This document shows positions 7,590 through 15,890 of a DNA stretch of 45,443 nt, in pieces. Under the pieces are notes generated by a model. The model saw only the letters and a list, made by a program, of their open reading frames with translations. It was not told the origin of the DNA and searched no databases. This stretch comes from Aquidulcibacter sp. Lineage in GTDB: Bacteria; Pseudomonadota; Alphaproteobacteria; Caulobacterales; Aquidulcibacteraceae. A program made the position numbers and the translations under genes. Each line of letters starts with the position of its first letter. Position 1 is the stretch's first letter. The stretch covers positions 1-45,443 of the forward strand of contig NZ_JADCBK010000079.1 in the NCBI RefSeq assembly GCF_020253525.1. Direction: 5' to 3'.

Positions 7590-9647
7590 ATGAATAGACG
7601 CGCGTTTTTGGGCACAGGGTGCAGTGGTTTAGGCTTTGCCCTTGCAAGCCAAGTTGGCGTTGCAGGCCCCGCTTGGGCCGCACAAGGCAAGCCGAAGTTC
7701 GGCAGTTTCGGTTTTGATAAGGCTGGCCGCGACCTTTCGATCCAACCCGGCGATGACTTCTGGCGCCATGGCGGCGGCACATGGATGAAAAACAACCCCA
7801 TGCCGGCAGACCGCTCACGGTGGGGCGCATTTGATGCCCTTGCAGCCCAAGCCGAAGCTGATGTGCGCGCGATCATTGATGAGGTTGCGGCCCAAAAGGC
7901 CGCACCCGGCTCAATCGAGCAAAAACTTGGCGACTTTTATCGCGCCTATATGGATATGGACACGATCAATGCCAAAGGCCTTGCCCCCATGCAGCCCGAA
8001 TTAGACCGGATTGCCGCGGCCAAAACGCATGAAGATATCGCAGCCATCATGGGCACCCCTGAAATTCCGACCCAAAGCCCGCTAGGCTGGGGCGTGACCT
8101 TGGATGACGGCAATCCTGACCGCTATCTGGTCTTTGTGTCGCACAGTGGCCTCGGCATGCCCGAGCGCGAATATTATCTCAGCGACGACAAGCGCTTTGC
8201 TGAATTGCGCGAGAAATATCCCGCCCACATCGGACGCTTGATGACTTTAGCGGGTCAGAGTGACGGTGTCGAAAAGGGCAAGCAGATCCTGGCGCTTGAA
8301 ACCGAGATCGCGAAACTCCATTGGGACATTACCGACCGGCGCGACAGCACAAAAATCTATAATCTGCGGACCTATGCCCAACTTGAAGAGTTGGCACCTG
8401 AATTCCCATGGGCTGCTGGCTTTAAGGCCAACGGGTTTAGTGGCGTTAAAGAACTGATTGTGAACGAAATCACCGCGATCGGACCCTTAGCCAAATTGTT
8501 CCGGGCAACTTCGGTTGAACACTGGCAGACCTATCTGACCTATCATGTAATTGCCGCCAGCTCTGGCGTATTGCCCCAAGCCATTTATGACGAGCGCTTT
8601 GATTTCTATGGCCGGACGTTGAATGGCCAGCCTCAGCAGCGCGAACGCTGGAAGCGGGCGACCCAGGCCCTTGATGGCGCGTTGGGCGAGGCCATTGGTC
8701 AACTTTATGTCGCTAAGCATTTCACCCCGACTGCGAAAGCAAAAATGCAAGTACTGGTCGAGAACCTGCGTAAAGCCTTCCATGTGCGCATTGACGGGCT
8801 GACCTGGATGACAGCTGCAACCAAAGCGAAGGCCAAGCGTAAGCTGACGACCTTTAACCCCAAGATCGGCTATCCGGATCAATGGCGCGACTATGGGGCG
8901 CTCGAGATCAAAGCAGGCGATGCTTTTGGCAATGACCGTCGCGCGCGGGCATTTGACGTCAAACGCGATGTCGAAGACCTTGGGCGCAAAACCGACAAAC
9001 GGCGTTGGTTTATGACACCCCAGACGGTCAACGCTTATTATAATCCGGTGTTCAACGAGATCGTCTTCCCGGCAGCTATTTTGCAGCCACCTTTCTTTGA
9101 CGAATTTGCCGACCCAGCTGTCAATTACGGGGCTATCGGCGGGGTGATTGGTCATGAAATGGGCCATGGCTTTGACGACCAAGGGGCCAAATATGATGAA
9201 AAGGGCGTCTTGCGCGATTGGTGGACCCCTGCCGATGTTGAGGCCTTTAACAAGCTCGGCGCAAAAATGGTCGCACAATATTCCAGCTTTGAGCCCTTGC
9301 CCGGGGTGAAACTGAATGGCGAGCTTTGTCTAGGGGAGAATATTGGCGATCATTGCGGCGTTGTTGTTGGTCTCACGGCCTATAAATTGTCGTTGAAAGG
9401 CCGCTCGGCCCCTGTGATTGATGGATTTACAGGCGATCAACGCTTCTTCCTATCGTGGAGCCAAGTCTGGCGTGAAACACAGCGCGATGAGTCTTTGCGC
9501 AATCAAATCCAGTCTGACCCGCACTCCCCGGCGGAATTCCGGGTCAATGGTACGGTCCAGAACGTGGATGCGTGGTATCAGGCCTTTAATGTGCGGCCGG
9601 GCAATAGGCTCTATGTTGCACCCGAAAACCGGGTCCGCATCTGGTAA
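7590..9647 (+). CDS. M13 family zinc metallopeptidase, Tat-exported (neprilysin/PepO-like)
   Basis: A 685-residue M13 endopeptidase. HEMGH at residues 522-526 binds zinc, Glu583 in ENIGD is the third ligand and Asp587 its partner, matching the spacing in neprilysin. NAYYNP and the terminal arginine-rich VRIW segment are also characteristic. The N-terminus MNRRAFLGTG carries twin arginines and a hydrophobic stretch, so export through Tat is likely, with action on peptides in the periplasm. The ATG at 7590 follows GGGAGGGAG with a six-base gap; an upstream TTG at 7485 would put 35 residues ahead of the signal and is rejected. Confidence 0.93.
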   Translation: MNRRAFLGTGCSGLGFALASQVGVAGPAWAAQGKPKFGSFGFDKAGRDLSIQPGDDFWRHGGGTWMKNNPMPADRSRWGAFDALAAQAEADVRAIIDEVAAQKAAPGSIEQKLGDFYRAYMDMDTINAKGLAPMQPELDRIAAAKTHEDIAAIMGTPEIPTQSPLGWGVTLDDGNPDRYLVFVSHSGLGMPEREYYLSDDKRFAELREKYPAHIGRLMTLAGQSDGVEKGKQILALETEIAKLHWDITDRRDSTKIYNLRTYAQLEELAPEFPWAAGFKANGFSGVKELIVNEITAIGPLAKLFRATSVEHWQTYLTYHVIAASSGVLPQAIYDERFDFYGRTLNGQPQQRERWKRATQALDGALGEAIGQLYVAKHFTPTAKAKMQVLVENLRKAFHVRIDGLTWMTAATKAKAKRKLTTFNPKIGYPDQWRDYGALEIKAGDAFGNDRRARAFDVKRDVEDLGRKTDKRRWFMTPQTVNAYYNPVFNEIVFPAAILQPPFFDEFADPAVNYGAIGGVIGHEMGHGFDDQGAKYDEKGVLRDWWTPADVEAFNKLGAKMVAQYSSFEPLPGVKLNGELCLGENIGDHCGVVVGLTAYKLSLKGRSAPVIDGFTGDQRFFLSWSQVWRETQRDESLRNQIQSDPHSPAEFRVNGTVQNVDAWYQAFNVRPGNRLYVAPENRVRIW

Positions 9648-9653
9648 TGAGTT

Positions 9654-9685
9654 AGCCCCTCTTCCAATCGGGAGAGGGGCTTTTT
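9654..9685 (+). terminator. Rho-independent terminator after the M13 peptidase gene
   Basis: AGCCCCTCT (9654-9662) pairs with AGAGGGGCT (9673-9681) and is followed at once by four more T. Stem, loop and T-run fit an intrinsic terminator for the peptidase transcript, seven bases past its stop. Confidence 0.9.
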
Positions 9686-9690
9686 CGTTC

Positions 9691-9752
9691 ATTGTGCGGC
9701 CAAGGCGTAAACATCTGAAAGCGCTTTCCTCGCGTCATGTGCGCCGCACAAT
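9691..9752. repeat. Long nested inverted repeat between genes
   Basis: Outer arms ATTGTGCGGC (9691-9700) and GCCGCACAAT (9743-9752) are perfectly complementary. Inside lie ACAT/ATGT (9711-9714/9737-9740) and the perfect 12-bp palindrome GAAAGCGCTTTC (9717-9728). It starts after the M13 terminator, so it is not part of that terminator. Function unknown. Confidence 0.55.
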
Positions 9753-10048
9753 TTAGGGGGCTTCTGCCGCCCAATCACAGGGCATTACTTTCTTCAAAAA
9801 GACTTGCACCCCAAAAATGCTGAGCCGAGACAGACGGATAAGCGGCACACGAGGCCTTAAAGGCAAGCGCCCCAGCCCAAGTAGACATGCGCAAAACCTT
9901 GGCAAAACCAGCCAAAAATGAGCAAAAAGCACTGAAATTTGCGCTTTTGGCGCGTGCGCACAGCGATCAGCAAGCGGCGGAGGGTTCCGATTTACCTTGT
10001 GCCAGGGTCAAGGCCATGATCTCTGATCCATGATGGCTGCCCCTTCTT
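9753..10048. other. Intergenic stretch without recognised features
   Basis: About 300 bases before the Meh/Mct unit. I see A-rich CAAAA runs at 9890-9930 but no open frame with coding character, no RNA gene and no clear promoter. The promoter for the two downstream genes probably lies here. Confidence 0.5.
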
Positions 10049-10067
10049 ATTGGAACAGCTTTCCAAT
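10049..10067. promoter_or_regulatory. 19-bp palindrome before the Meh gene
   Basis: ATTGGAA-CAGCT-TTCCAAT is a perfect seven-base inverted repeat with a five-base spacer, 12 bases before the chosen ATG at 10080. Its size and place suit a dimeric repressor, or a small hairpin over the start region. No regulator gene adjoins it. Confidence 0.35.
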
Positions 10068-10079
10068 CGGGGTGCGGTG

Positions 10080-10922
10080 ATGACACAGGAACCCATTTCA
10101 AACTGGCTGGGACGACAGGAAACGCTGGAAGAAACCCTCGCCGCAGGCCCGGCGCAGGGCTTGGCGGCAACTTTGAACCTCAATCCCGGAGACTTTGCTA
10201 AAGACGGCGCGGTCCTGCCGCCGATATGGAACTGGCTTTACTTCCTGCCCCGCGCGCCCAGCCACCAAATCGGCCCAGATGGCCATCCTAAGCGCGGTGG
10301 TTTTCTGCCGCCCATCACGCTAGCGCGTCGCATGTGGGCGGGCAGTCGTTGCCGCTTTCATCAGGATTTGCGCGTGGGTGAGCGCGCCACCAAAACCTCC
10401 ACCATTTTGAAGATTAGCGAAAAGCAGGGCCGTGCTGGCACCATGTTCTTCGTCACCGTCGGCCACAACATCCATGTTGGGTCCAATCTGGCCTATGAGG
10501 AAGAGCAAGACATTGTCTATATGGACATTCCCGCCGTGTTTACGCCACCTGAACCGGTGGCTTTACCGCCCTGCACCTGGCAGCACGCGGTCGCATTGGA
10601 CCCCGTCCTATTATTTCGCTTTTCAGCCCTGACCTTTAACGGCCACCGCATCCATTATGATCGCGACTATGCGATGGGGGTCGAAAATTATCCGGGGCTT
10701 GTCGTCCATGGGCCGCTGCAAGCCATTTTGGCCTTCCACTATGGCTGTTTGGAACAGCCAGACCGCAAGCCACAGGCGTTTCGGTTCAAGGGTATCCGCC
10801 CCTTGTTCGACTTCGACAGCTTAACCGTCAATGGGGCCACCTCTGACGCAACAAGCACCAGTATCTATGCCGCCAATGGCGACAACAACGTGACCATGGA
10901 GGCCCAGATGACTTGGGCCTGA
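10080..10922 (+). CDS. meh: MaoC-like double hot-dog hydratase, probable mesaconyl-C4-CoA hydratase
   Basis: A 280-residue enoyl-CoA-hydratase-type protein of the HTD2/MaoC group. The N-terminal half resembles a FAS1-like dehydratase domain; the C-terminal half carries the hydratase signature IHYDRDYA, with His192 and Asp194, and VHG at 209-211. Chloroflexus mesaconyl-C4-CoA (3-methylfumaryl-CoA) hydratase has this architecture and makes (S)-citramalyl-CoA. The assignment rests largely on the next gene, which looks like the isomerase that makes the substrate. A 66-base gap and the same strand suggest an operon. The ATG at 10080 was chosen over a TTG at 10050, which lies inside a palindrome. 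Another acyl-CoA dehydratase role remains possible. Confidence 0.7.
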   Translation: MTQEPISNWLGRQETLEETLAAGPAQGLAATLNLNPGDFAKDGAVLPPIWNWLYFLPRAPSHQIGPDGHPKRGGFLPPITLARRMWAGSRCRFHQDLRVGERATKTSTILKISEKQGRAGTMFFVTVGHNIHVGSNLAYEEEQDIVYMDIPAVFTPPEPVALPPCTWQHAVALDPVLLFRFSALTFNGHRIHYDRDYAMGVENYPGLVVHGPLQAILAFHYGCLEQPDRKPQAFRFKGIRPLFDFDSLTVNGATSDATSTSIYAANGDNNVTMEAQMTWA

Positions 10923-10988
10923 CGGCAAGCAACGCATACAGAAAGCCCACCCATGGCAGCTAGCACCAGGGTTGGCGGGGGAAACAAG

Positions 10989-12203
10989 ATGAACAGAATT
11001 TTAGACGGTATGCGCGTGGTAGAGGGCTCAGCCTTTGTGGCTGCCCCCTTGGCCGGCATGACTTTGGCGCAAATGGGGGCGGATGTAATTCGCTTTGACC
11101 GCTTACAAGGTGGTCTCGATGCCGAGCGTTGGCCCGTCACCAAGTCTGGGAAAAGCCTTTTTTGGGCGGGCTTAAACAAGGGCAAGCGCAGCCTCGCGGT
11201 GGATATGACGACGTCACAGGGCCGCGAGATCTTAACCCGGCTCATTTGTCGGCCCGGCGAGGATGCGGGCATTTTTCTGACCAATCTGCGGCTGCGCGGC
11301 TGGATGTCCTATGAGGGGTTGAAGCAGCACCGCGAAGACCTAATCATGATGGCGGTGCTGGGGGATCGCCACGGGGGGCCGCAAGTTGATTATACGGTCA
11401 ATCCCGCCGTCGGCTTTCCCATGGCGACCGGGCCTGAAGGGTCGAGCGAACCTGTCGGCCACGCTTTGCCCGCGTGGGACTGTATTACGGGCCAGCAGGC
11501 CGCCATGGCCATTATTGCGGCTGATCGCCACCGCCGAAAGACGGGCAAAGGTCAATTGATGGAATTGGCCTTGAAGGACACAGCCCTCGCCATGCTGGGC
11601 AACCTGGGCATCATTGCCGAAGCCAGCATCAATGGCATCGACCGACCCAAGATGGGGAATTCTTTGTTTGGGGCCTATGCACAGGATTTTGTCTGCCAAG
11701 ATGGTCAGCGCGTGATGGTGGTTGCCCTAACCGATCGGCAATGGCGCAATCTGAAAGCGGCAACGGGGGCAGAGGCTGCGATGGCGGACTTGAGCCAGCG
11801 GCTCGACACCGATCTCGATCAAGAGGGGGCGCGCTTCATCCATCGCCACGCCATTACGGCGCTCTTAAAGCCTTATTTCGAAATGCGCACCTTGTCGGAG
11901 GTGGCAACCAGCCTTGCAGGGTCTGACGTGACTTGGAGCCAGTATCGAACCTTCAAGCAAGCGGTGGAGGAAGACCCAGATTGCAGTCTCGATAATCCCA
12001 TGTTCGAAATGCTGCACCAACCGGGCATTGGCAGCTATTTGACGCCGGGCAGCCCGATCCATTTTATGGGCGTAGACCGCTTGGGCCCAGCACCTGCCCC
12101 AATCTTAGGGCAACATACGCTGGAAATCCTCACCGAGATCGGCTTTTCCAATACAGAGATTGCCACGCTGCATGATGGCAAAATTGTCGCCAGCCCCAAA
12201 TAA
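10989..12203 (+). CDS. mct: CoA-transferase family III, mesaconyl-CoA C1-C4 transferase (2-methylfumaryl-CoA isomerase)
   Basis: A 404-residue CaiB/BaiF-type CoA-transferase. As I recall the Chloroflexus Mct sequence, the resemblance runs end to end, including RVVEGSAFVAAPL, FWAGLNKGKRS, DYTVNP, QPGIGSYL and PAP-LG-HT. In that enzyme CoA moves within one molecule, from C1 to C4 of mesaconate. The aspartate of HALPAWD (Asp164) is in the place of the family's catalytic residue. The start at 10989 follows GGGGGA. Together with the upstream hydratase it would convert mesaconyl-C1-CoA to citramalyl-CoA, which a lyase elsewhere could split to acetyl-CoA and pyruvate. The remaining genes of such a route are not in the window. 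Confidence 0.8.
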   Translation: MNRILDGMRVVEGSAFVAAPLAGMTLAQMGADVIRFDRLQGGLDAERWPVTKSGKSLFWAGLNKGKRSLAVDMTTSQGREILTRLICRPGEDAGIFLTNLRLRGWMSYEGLKQHREDLIMMAVLGDRHGGPQVDYTVNPAVGFPMATGPEGSSEPVGHALPAWDCITGQQAAMAIIAADRHRRKTGKGQLMELALKDTALAMLGNLGIIAEASINGIDRPKMGNSLFGAYAQDFVCQDGQRVMVVALTDRQWRNLKAATGAEAAMADLSQRLDTDLDQEGARFIHRHAITALLKPYFEMRTLSEVATSLAGSDVTWSQYRTFKQAVEEDPDCSLDNPMFEMLHQPGIGSYLTPGSPIHFMGVDRLGPAPAPILGQHTLEILTEIGFSNTEIATLHDGKIVASPK

Positions 12204-12205
12204 AA

Positions 12206-12235
12206 AGGGGCTTGAAGCCTTTGCCTCAAGCCCCT
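12206..12235. terminator. Bidirectional terminator between mct and typA
   Basis: AGGGGCTTGA (12206-12215) and TCAAGCCCCT (12226-12235) form a perfect 10-bp stem. Read on the minus strand it is followed by a T-rich run (TTTTTATTT), so it is a good terminator for typA; in the plus direction it follows the mct stop by three bases. Confidence 0.85.
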
Positions 12236-12255
12236 GTTTCAGGATCGTGATTTGA

Positions 12256-14121
12256 TTAGTCAGCCTTGGGCTTGCGCTTACGGAAGGCGGGATTGAGTTC
12301 CATTTTGCGGATGCGGATCGATTTTGGGGTGATTTCCACCAACTCATCATCATCGATCCAAGCAATGGCTTGTTCCAGCGTCATGCGGCGCGGCGGGGTG
12401 AGGCGCATGGCTTCATCCTTGCCCGACGAGCGCACGTTCGACAGCTTCTTTTCCTTCAGAGGATTGACGTCCATATCTTCTGGCTTGGCGTTTTCGCCAA
12501 TGATCATGCCCTGATAGACATCTTCGCCGCCATCGATGAACAATACGCCGCGCTCTTCAAGATACCACAGCGCATAGACAACCGACTTGCCGCTGTCATT
12601 GGCAATGAGAGCGCCATTGTGACGGCCATTGATATTACCCTTCCACGGCGTCCAGCTGTGGAAAATGCGGTTCATAATGCCCGAGCCGCGCGTGTCGGTC
12701 AGGAATTCAGAGTGATAGCCGATGAGGCCGCGTGCGGGGGCTAAGAAGGTAACGCGGGTCTTGCCGCCGCCCGAAGGACGCATGTCTTGCAACTCGCCTT
12801 TGCGGATCGACATTTTCTCAACCACAACGCCTGCATATTCATCATCCACATCGATGACGACTTCTTCCAGAGGCTCCATCTTCTGGCCGGTATCTTCGTC
12901 GATCTTGGTCAACACGCGGGGGCGCGAAATCGACATCTCAAAGCCTTCGCGACGCATGCCTTCCAACAACACGCCGATTTGCAATTCGCCACGGCCTTGC
13001 AGCTCATAAGCGTCCTTATCGGCAGTTTCGGTGACTTTGATCGCGACATCGGTTTCAGCTTGCTTCAACAGACGGTCGCGGATCACCCGGCTTTGGACCT
13101 TATCGCCATCGCGACCGGCCAAGGGGCTTGAGTTCACCATCACGGTGACAGACAGGGTTGGCGGATCAATGGGGGTGGCGTGAATGGCTTCGGTTACATC
13201 CATGTCGCCAATCGTATCGGCCACCGTGGTGGTGGACAGACCTGCAATGGAGACGATGTCGCCTGCTTCGGCTTCTTCAATCGGCTGGCGGCGCAGACCG
13301 CGGAAAGCCAAGACTTTAGAAACGCGCGAGCGCTCGATGGTTTTGCCATCAATGCTGATACCCTTCACAACGGTGCCTGCGCTCAAGCGGCCGCTCTCAA
13401 CCCGACCCGTCAGGATACGGCCCAAGAAGGGGTCTGAATCGAGCATGGTGACCAACATACGGAAAGGCTCGTCACGGCGCAGCGCTGCATCTGGTGCGGG
13501 CACGTGCTCAATGATGGTCTCAAACAGCGGATTGAGGTTCTCGCGGGCGCCATCAAGGACCAAAGTTGCCCAGCCATCGCGGCCAGACGCATAAACAGCA
13601 GGGAAGTCTAATTGTTCATTGGTGGCATTCAGCGCCATGAACAGCTCAAACACTTCATCGAGCACTTCGTCAGGGCGCGCGGTTGGGCGGTCAACTTTGT
13701 TGAGAACCACGATGGGGCGCAAGCCGAGCGCGAGCGCTTTGGTCAAAACGAATTTGGTCTGTGGCATCGGGCCTTCGGTGGCATCGACCAACAACAGACA
13801 GCCATCGACCATGGACAAAACCCGCTCCACTTCGCCACCAAAGTCGGCGTGGCCTGGGGTGTCGACGATATTGATGCGGACTTCATCGGCACCTTGTCCG
13901 TACACAATGCTGGTGCACTTGGCCAAAATCGTAATGCCGCGTTCTTTTTCTTGCGGGTTGGAATCCATCGCGCGTTCGGCGCGGGCTTCGTTTTCGCGGT
14001 AAGCACCACCTTGGGCCAATAATTGGTCGGTAAGGGTTGTCTTGCCATGATCAACGTGGGCGATGATCGCAATATTGCGTAGCGCAGCCGATGAAACTGG
14101 CGCGTCAGAAAGGGTGGTCAC
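12256..14121 (-). CDS. typA: Ribosome-associated GTPase TypA/BipA
   Basis: A 621-residue translational GTPase of the EF-G/LepA class that binds the ribosome and helps assembly and growth under stress, especially cold. The G1 motif AHVDHGKTTL is at residues 21-30, with switch I RGITI, G3 DTPGHADFGGEV and G4 NKVDR following. Later domains include RGELQIGVLLEGMRREGFE and the C-terminal region rich in conserved Arg and Lys. Length is normal for the family. The start is GTG at 14121 with GGAG about ten bases upstream; an ATG a few bases earlier is out of frame. It is divergent from the NDUFA9-like gene. Confidence 0.96.
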   Translation of the reverse strand: MTTLSDAPVSSAALRNIAIIAHVDHGKTTLTDQLLAQGGAYRENEARAERAMDSNPQEKERGITILAKCTSIVYGQGADEVRINIVDTPGHADFGGEVERVLSMVDGCLLLVDATEGPMPQTKFVLTKALALGLRPIVVLNKVDRPTARPDEVLDEVFELFMALNATNEQLDFPAVYASGRDGWATLVLDGARENLNPLFETIIEHVPAPDAALRRDEPFRMLVTMLDSDPFLGRILTGRVESGRLSAGTVVKGISIDGKTIERSRVSKVLAFRGLRRQPIEEAEAGDIVSIAGLSTTTVADTIGDMDVTEAIHATPIDPPTLSVTVMVNSSPLAGRDGDKVQSRVIRDRLLKQAETDVAIKVTETADKDAYELQGRGELQIGVLLEGMRREGFEMSISRPRVLTKIDEDTGQKMEPLEEVVIDVDDEYAGVVVEKMSIRKGELQDMRPSGGGKTRVTFLAPARGLIGYHSEFLTDTRGSGIMNRIFHSWTPWKGNINGRHNGALIANDSGKSVVYALWYLEERGVLFIDGGEDVYQGMIIGENAKPEDMDVNPLKEKKLSNVRSSGKDEAMRLTPPRRMTLEQAIAWIDDDELVEITPKSIRIRKMELNPAFRKRKPKAD

Positions 14122-14329
14122 GGGTCATGCTCCGGGAGGAAATCTGCAGTGGAGGCCCCATCTACCCACGATCGAAATCAGGTGGCGGAGGCCTTAGTGT
14201 GCCGGGCCTATAGCAGCAAGGTGGGGGGTGCGGCAAATCGACCGCTGCGCAAAGCTGATTGGGTGTCCCAAACGCTCGACAAACAAGGGCCTATCAGACT
14301 ATGCCGAAGACGACTTGTAGGGGAAAACC

Positions 14330-15295
14330 ATGTCCAATGATGTGATCGTCGTGTTTGGTGGCTCAGGCTTTGTTGGGCGCTATGTTGTGCGCGCGCTGGC
14401 AAAAGCGGGCAAACGCGTGCGCGTGGCGATGCGGCGGCCCCATTTAGGGCAAGATTTGCGCGTGATGGGCGATGTTGGGCAGATTCAACTCGTTCAAGCC
14501 AATATCCGCAACCCGGAAAGTGTCGCCCGCGCCCTCGAAGGCGCAAAAGGTGTGATCAATCTGGTCGGCATTTTGTATGAGACGGGCAAACAATCCTTTG
14601 AGGCCACCCAATTGGAAGGCGCACGCATCGTTGCAGCCGAATCAGCCAAGGCCGGGATCACCCGTTTCGTTCATATGTCGGCCTTGGGTGCTGACCCCGC
14701 TTCGGCATCTAACTATGGCCGCACCAAGGGTGCTGCCGAGCAGGCCGTCCTTGAGTTGATCCCAAGTGCTGCAATCCTGCGCCCTTCCATCATTTTTGGC
14801 GCGGAAGATAATTTCTTCAACCAGTTTGCCGCCATGGCCCGCATGTCCCCTGCCCTGCCCTTGATTGGTGGCGGCAACACCAAGTTCCAACCCGTCTATG
14901 TTGGCGATGTGGCCGAAGCGACCGTGAATGCCCTCGATAGCGGCGGCGGCACCTATGAATTGGGCGGACCACGCATCTATAGCTTCAAGCAAATTCTCGA
15001 ATATATCTTGAAGGAAATTGAGCGGCCACGCTTCCTAGCCCCTCTGCCCTTCTTTGTGGCCCAACCCCTGGGGGCGGTCCTCAATGCAGTGTTCAAACTC
15101 TATCCCTTTGCCGGCCCACCGCTGACAGACGATCAGGTCGTGATGTTGAAAACCGACAATGTGGTCAGCGCTGGCGCTAAGACTTTAGTGGATCTCAGGG
15201 TAACCAATTTGGAGAGTGTTGAGGCAATTGTGCCCACTTATTTGTACCGTTTTAAGCCATACGGTCAGTTTCAGGTAAAGCGCAAAGCCGTCTAG
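14330..15295 (+). CDS. NDUFA9-like NAD(P)-binding epimerase family protein
   Basis: A 321-residue atypical short-chain reductase of the complex I NDUFA9 group. The Rossmann motif is GGSGFVG at residues 10-16, and the later regions INLVGILYE, RFVHMSALGAD and ILRPSIIFG match that family. In mitochondria the homologue is an accessory subunit of complex I that binds NADPH; alphaproteobacterial homologues may assist complex I or quinone synthesis. The active-site tyrosine region (SNYGRTKGAAE) keeps a YxxxK. AGGGG lies shortly before the ATG. No complex I genes are nearby. Confidence 0.85.
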   Translation: MSNDVIVVFGGSGFVGRYVVRALAKAGKRVRVAMRRPHLGQDLRVMGDVGQIQLVQANIRNPESVARALEGAKGVINLVGILYETGKQSFEATQLEGARIVAAESAKAGITRFVHMSALGADPASASNYGRTKGAAEQAVLELIPSAAILRPSIIFGAEDNFFNQFAAMARMSPALPLIGGGNTKFQPVYVGDVAEATVNALDSGGGTYELGGPRIYSFKQILEYILKEIERPRFLAPLPFFVAQPLGAVLNAVFKLYPFAGPPLTDDQVVMLKTDNVVSAGAKTLVDLRVTNLESVEAIVPTYLYRFKPYGQFQVKRKAV

Positions 15296-15362
15296 GAACA
15301 GAAATTAAGTATAACTGACGCGTAATACATCTAAATATCTGAGTTCATTGTAAAAACCTGAC

Positions 15363-15378
15363 TGGCACATAGCTTGCT
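15363..15378 (+). promoter_or_regulatory. Sigma-54 promoter of the hfa operon
   Basis: TGGCAC-N5-TTGCT matches the -24/-12 consensus for RpoN exactly (TGGCAC at 15363-15368, TTGCT at 15374-15378). Transcription would begin near 15389, about 34 bases before the hfaA ATG. Sigma-54 promoters need an enhancer-binding activator; I cannot name its site in the AT-rich DNA upstream (15296-15360). Confidence 0.75.
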
Positions 15379-15422
15379 ACCTGCTCTTTAACCAAAGTGT
15401 TACAAGAGTAGGATGTTCCAGA

Positions 15423-15872
15423 ATGGTACGTACCCAACAACATCGAGCTTTCCGCAACAAAGCTCTTTGGATGTGTGCAACCGCAATTTGCTTTGTGCCC
15501 GGATTTGCCGCGGCTCAACAACAAGGTGCCGATCAAATCCGTCGCACCTATGGCGTCACCCCCGACGTTGAAGCCAGCCCCTACCGCTTTCCCAGCCGCG
15601 ATCCAAATGGCGTGCGCCTTGTCGTGAATGGGCGGCCGGTTGATCTGGGCGGCTCTCGTGCAGCTGGCCCTGCACGACTGGCGGATCCCAACGCGGGCAT
15701 TGGCGGACAACTTTCCAGTTCAACGCGTTCGGGTCGTTTGGCGAGTTCAACGCTGCCCAGCACAACCGCAGTCGGCAATAATGTGACGATTAGCAATGTG
15801 CGCAATTCCACCATTTCGATCACTCAGATCAACACGGGCCGCGTCACCGCGTCCTCCAACACGCCGCGCTAA
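15423..15872 (+). CDS. hfaA: Holdfast anchor protein HfaA
   Basis: A 149-residue secreted protein with a signal peptide ending near AAAQQ (residue 31). The mature part ends in a curlin-like stretch, NNVTISNVRNSTISITQINTG. In Caulobacter, HfaA is a small amyloid-like protein that with HfaB and HfaD fixes the adhesive holdfast to the stalk tip. The call rests on size, curlin-like character and gene order directly before a CsgG-type gene and a repeat adhesin. It begins about 34 bases after the predicted sigma-54 start site and ends 18 bases before hfaB. Confidence 0.75.
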   Translation: MVRTQQHRAFRNKALWMCATAICFVPGFAAAQQQGADQIRRTYGVTPDVEASPYRFPSRDPNGVRLVVNGRPVDLGGSRAAGPARLADPNAGIGGQLSSSTRSGRLASSTLPSTTAVGNNVTISNVRNSTISITQINTGRVTASSNTPR

Positions 15873-15890
15873 TTTCGCGCGCCAACTTCG

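Noticed and set aside
15385-15405. Possible CtrA site (TTAACC...) near hfaA
   Set aside because: Only one half-site fits; the second half (GTTA) does not match TTAA at the right spacing.
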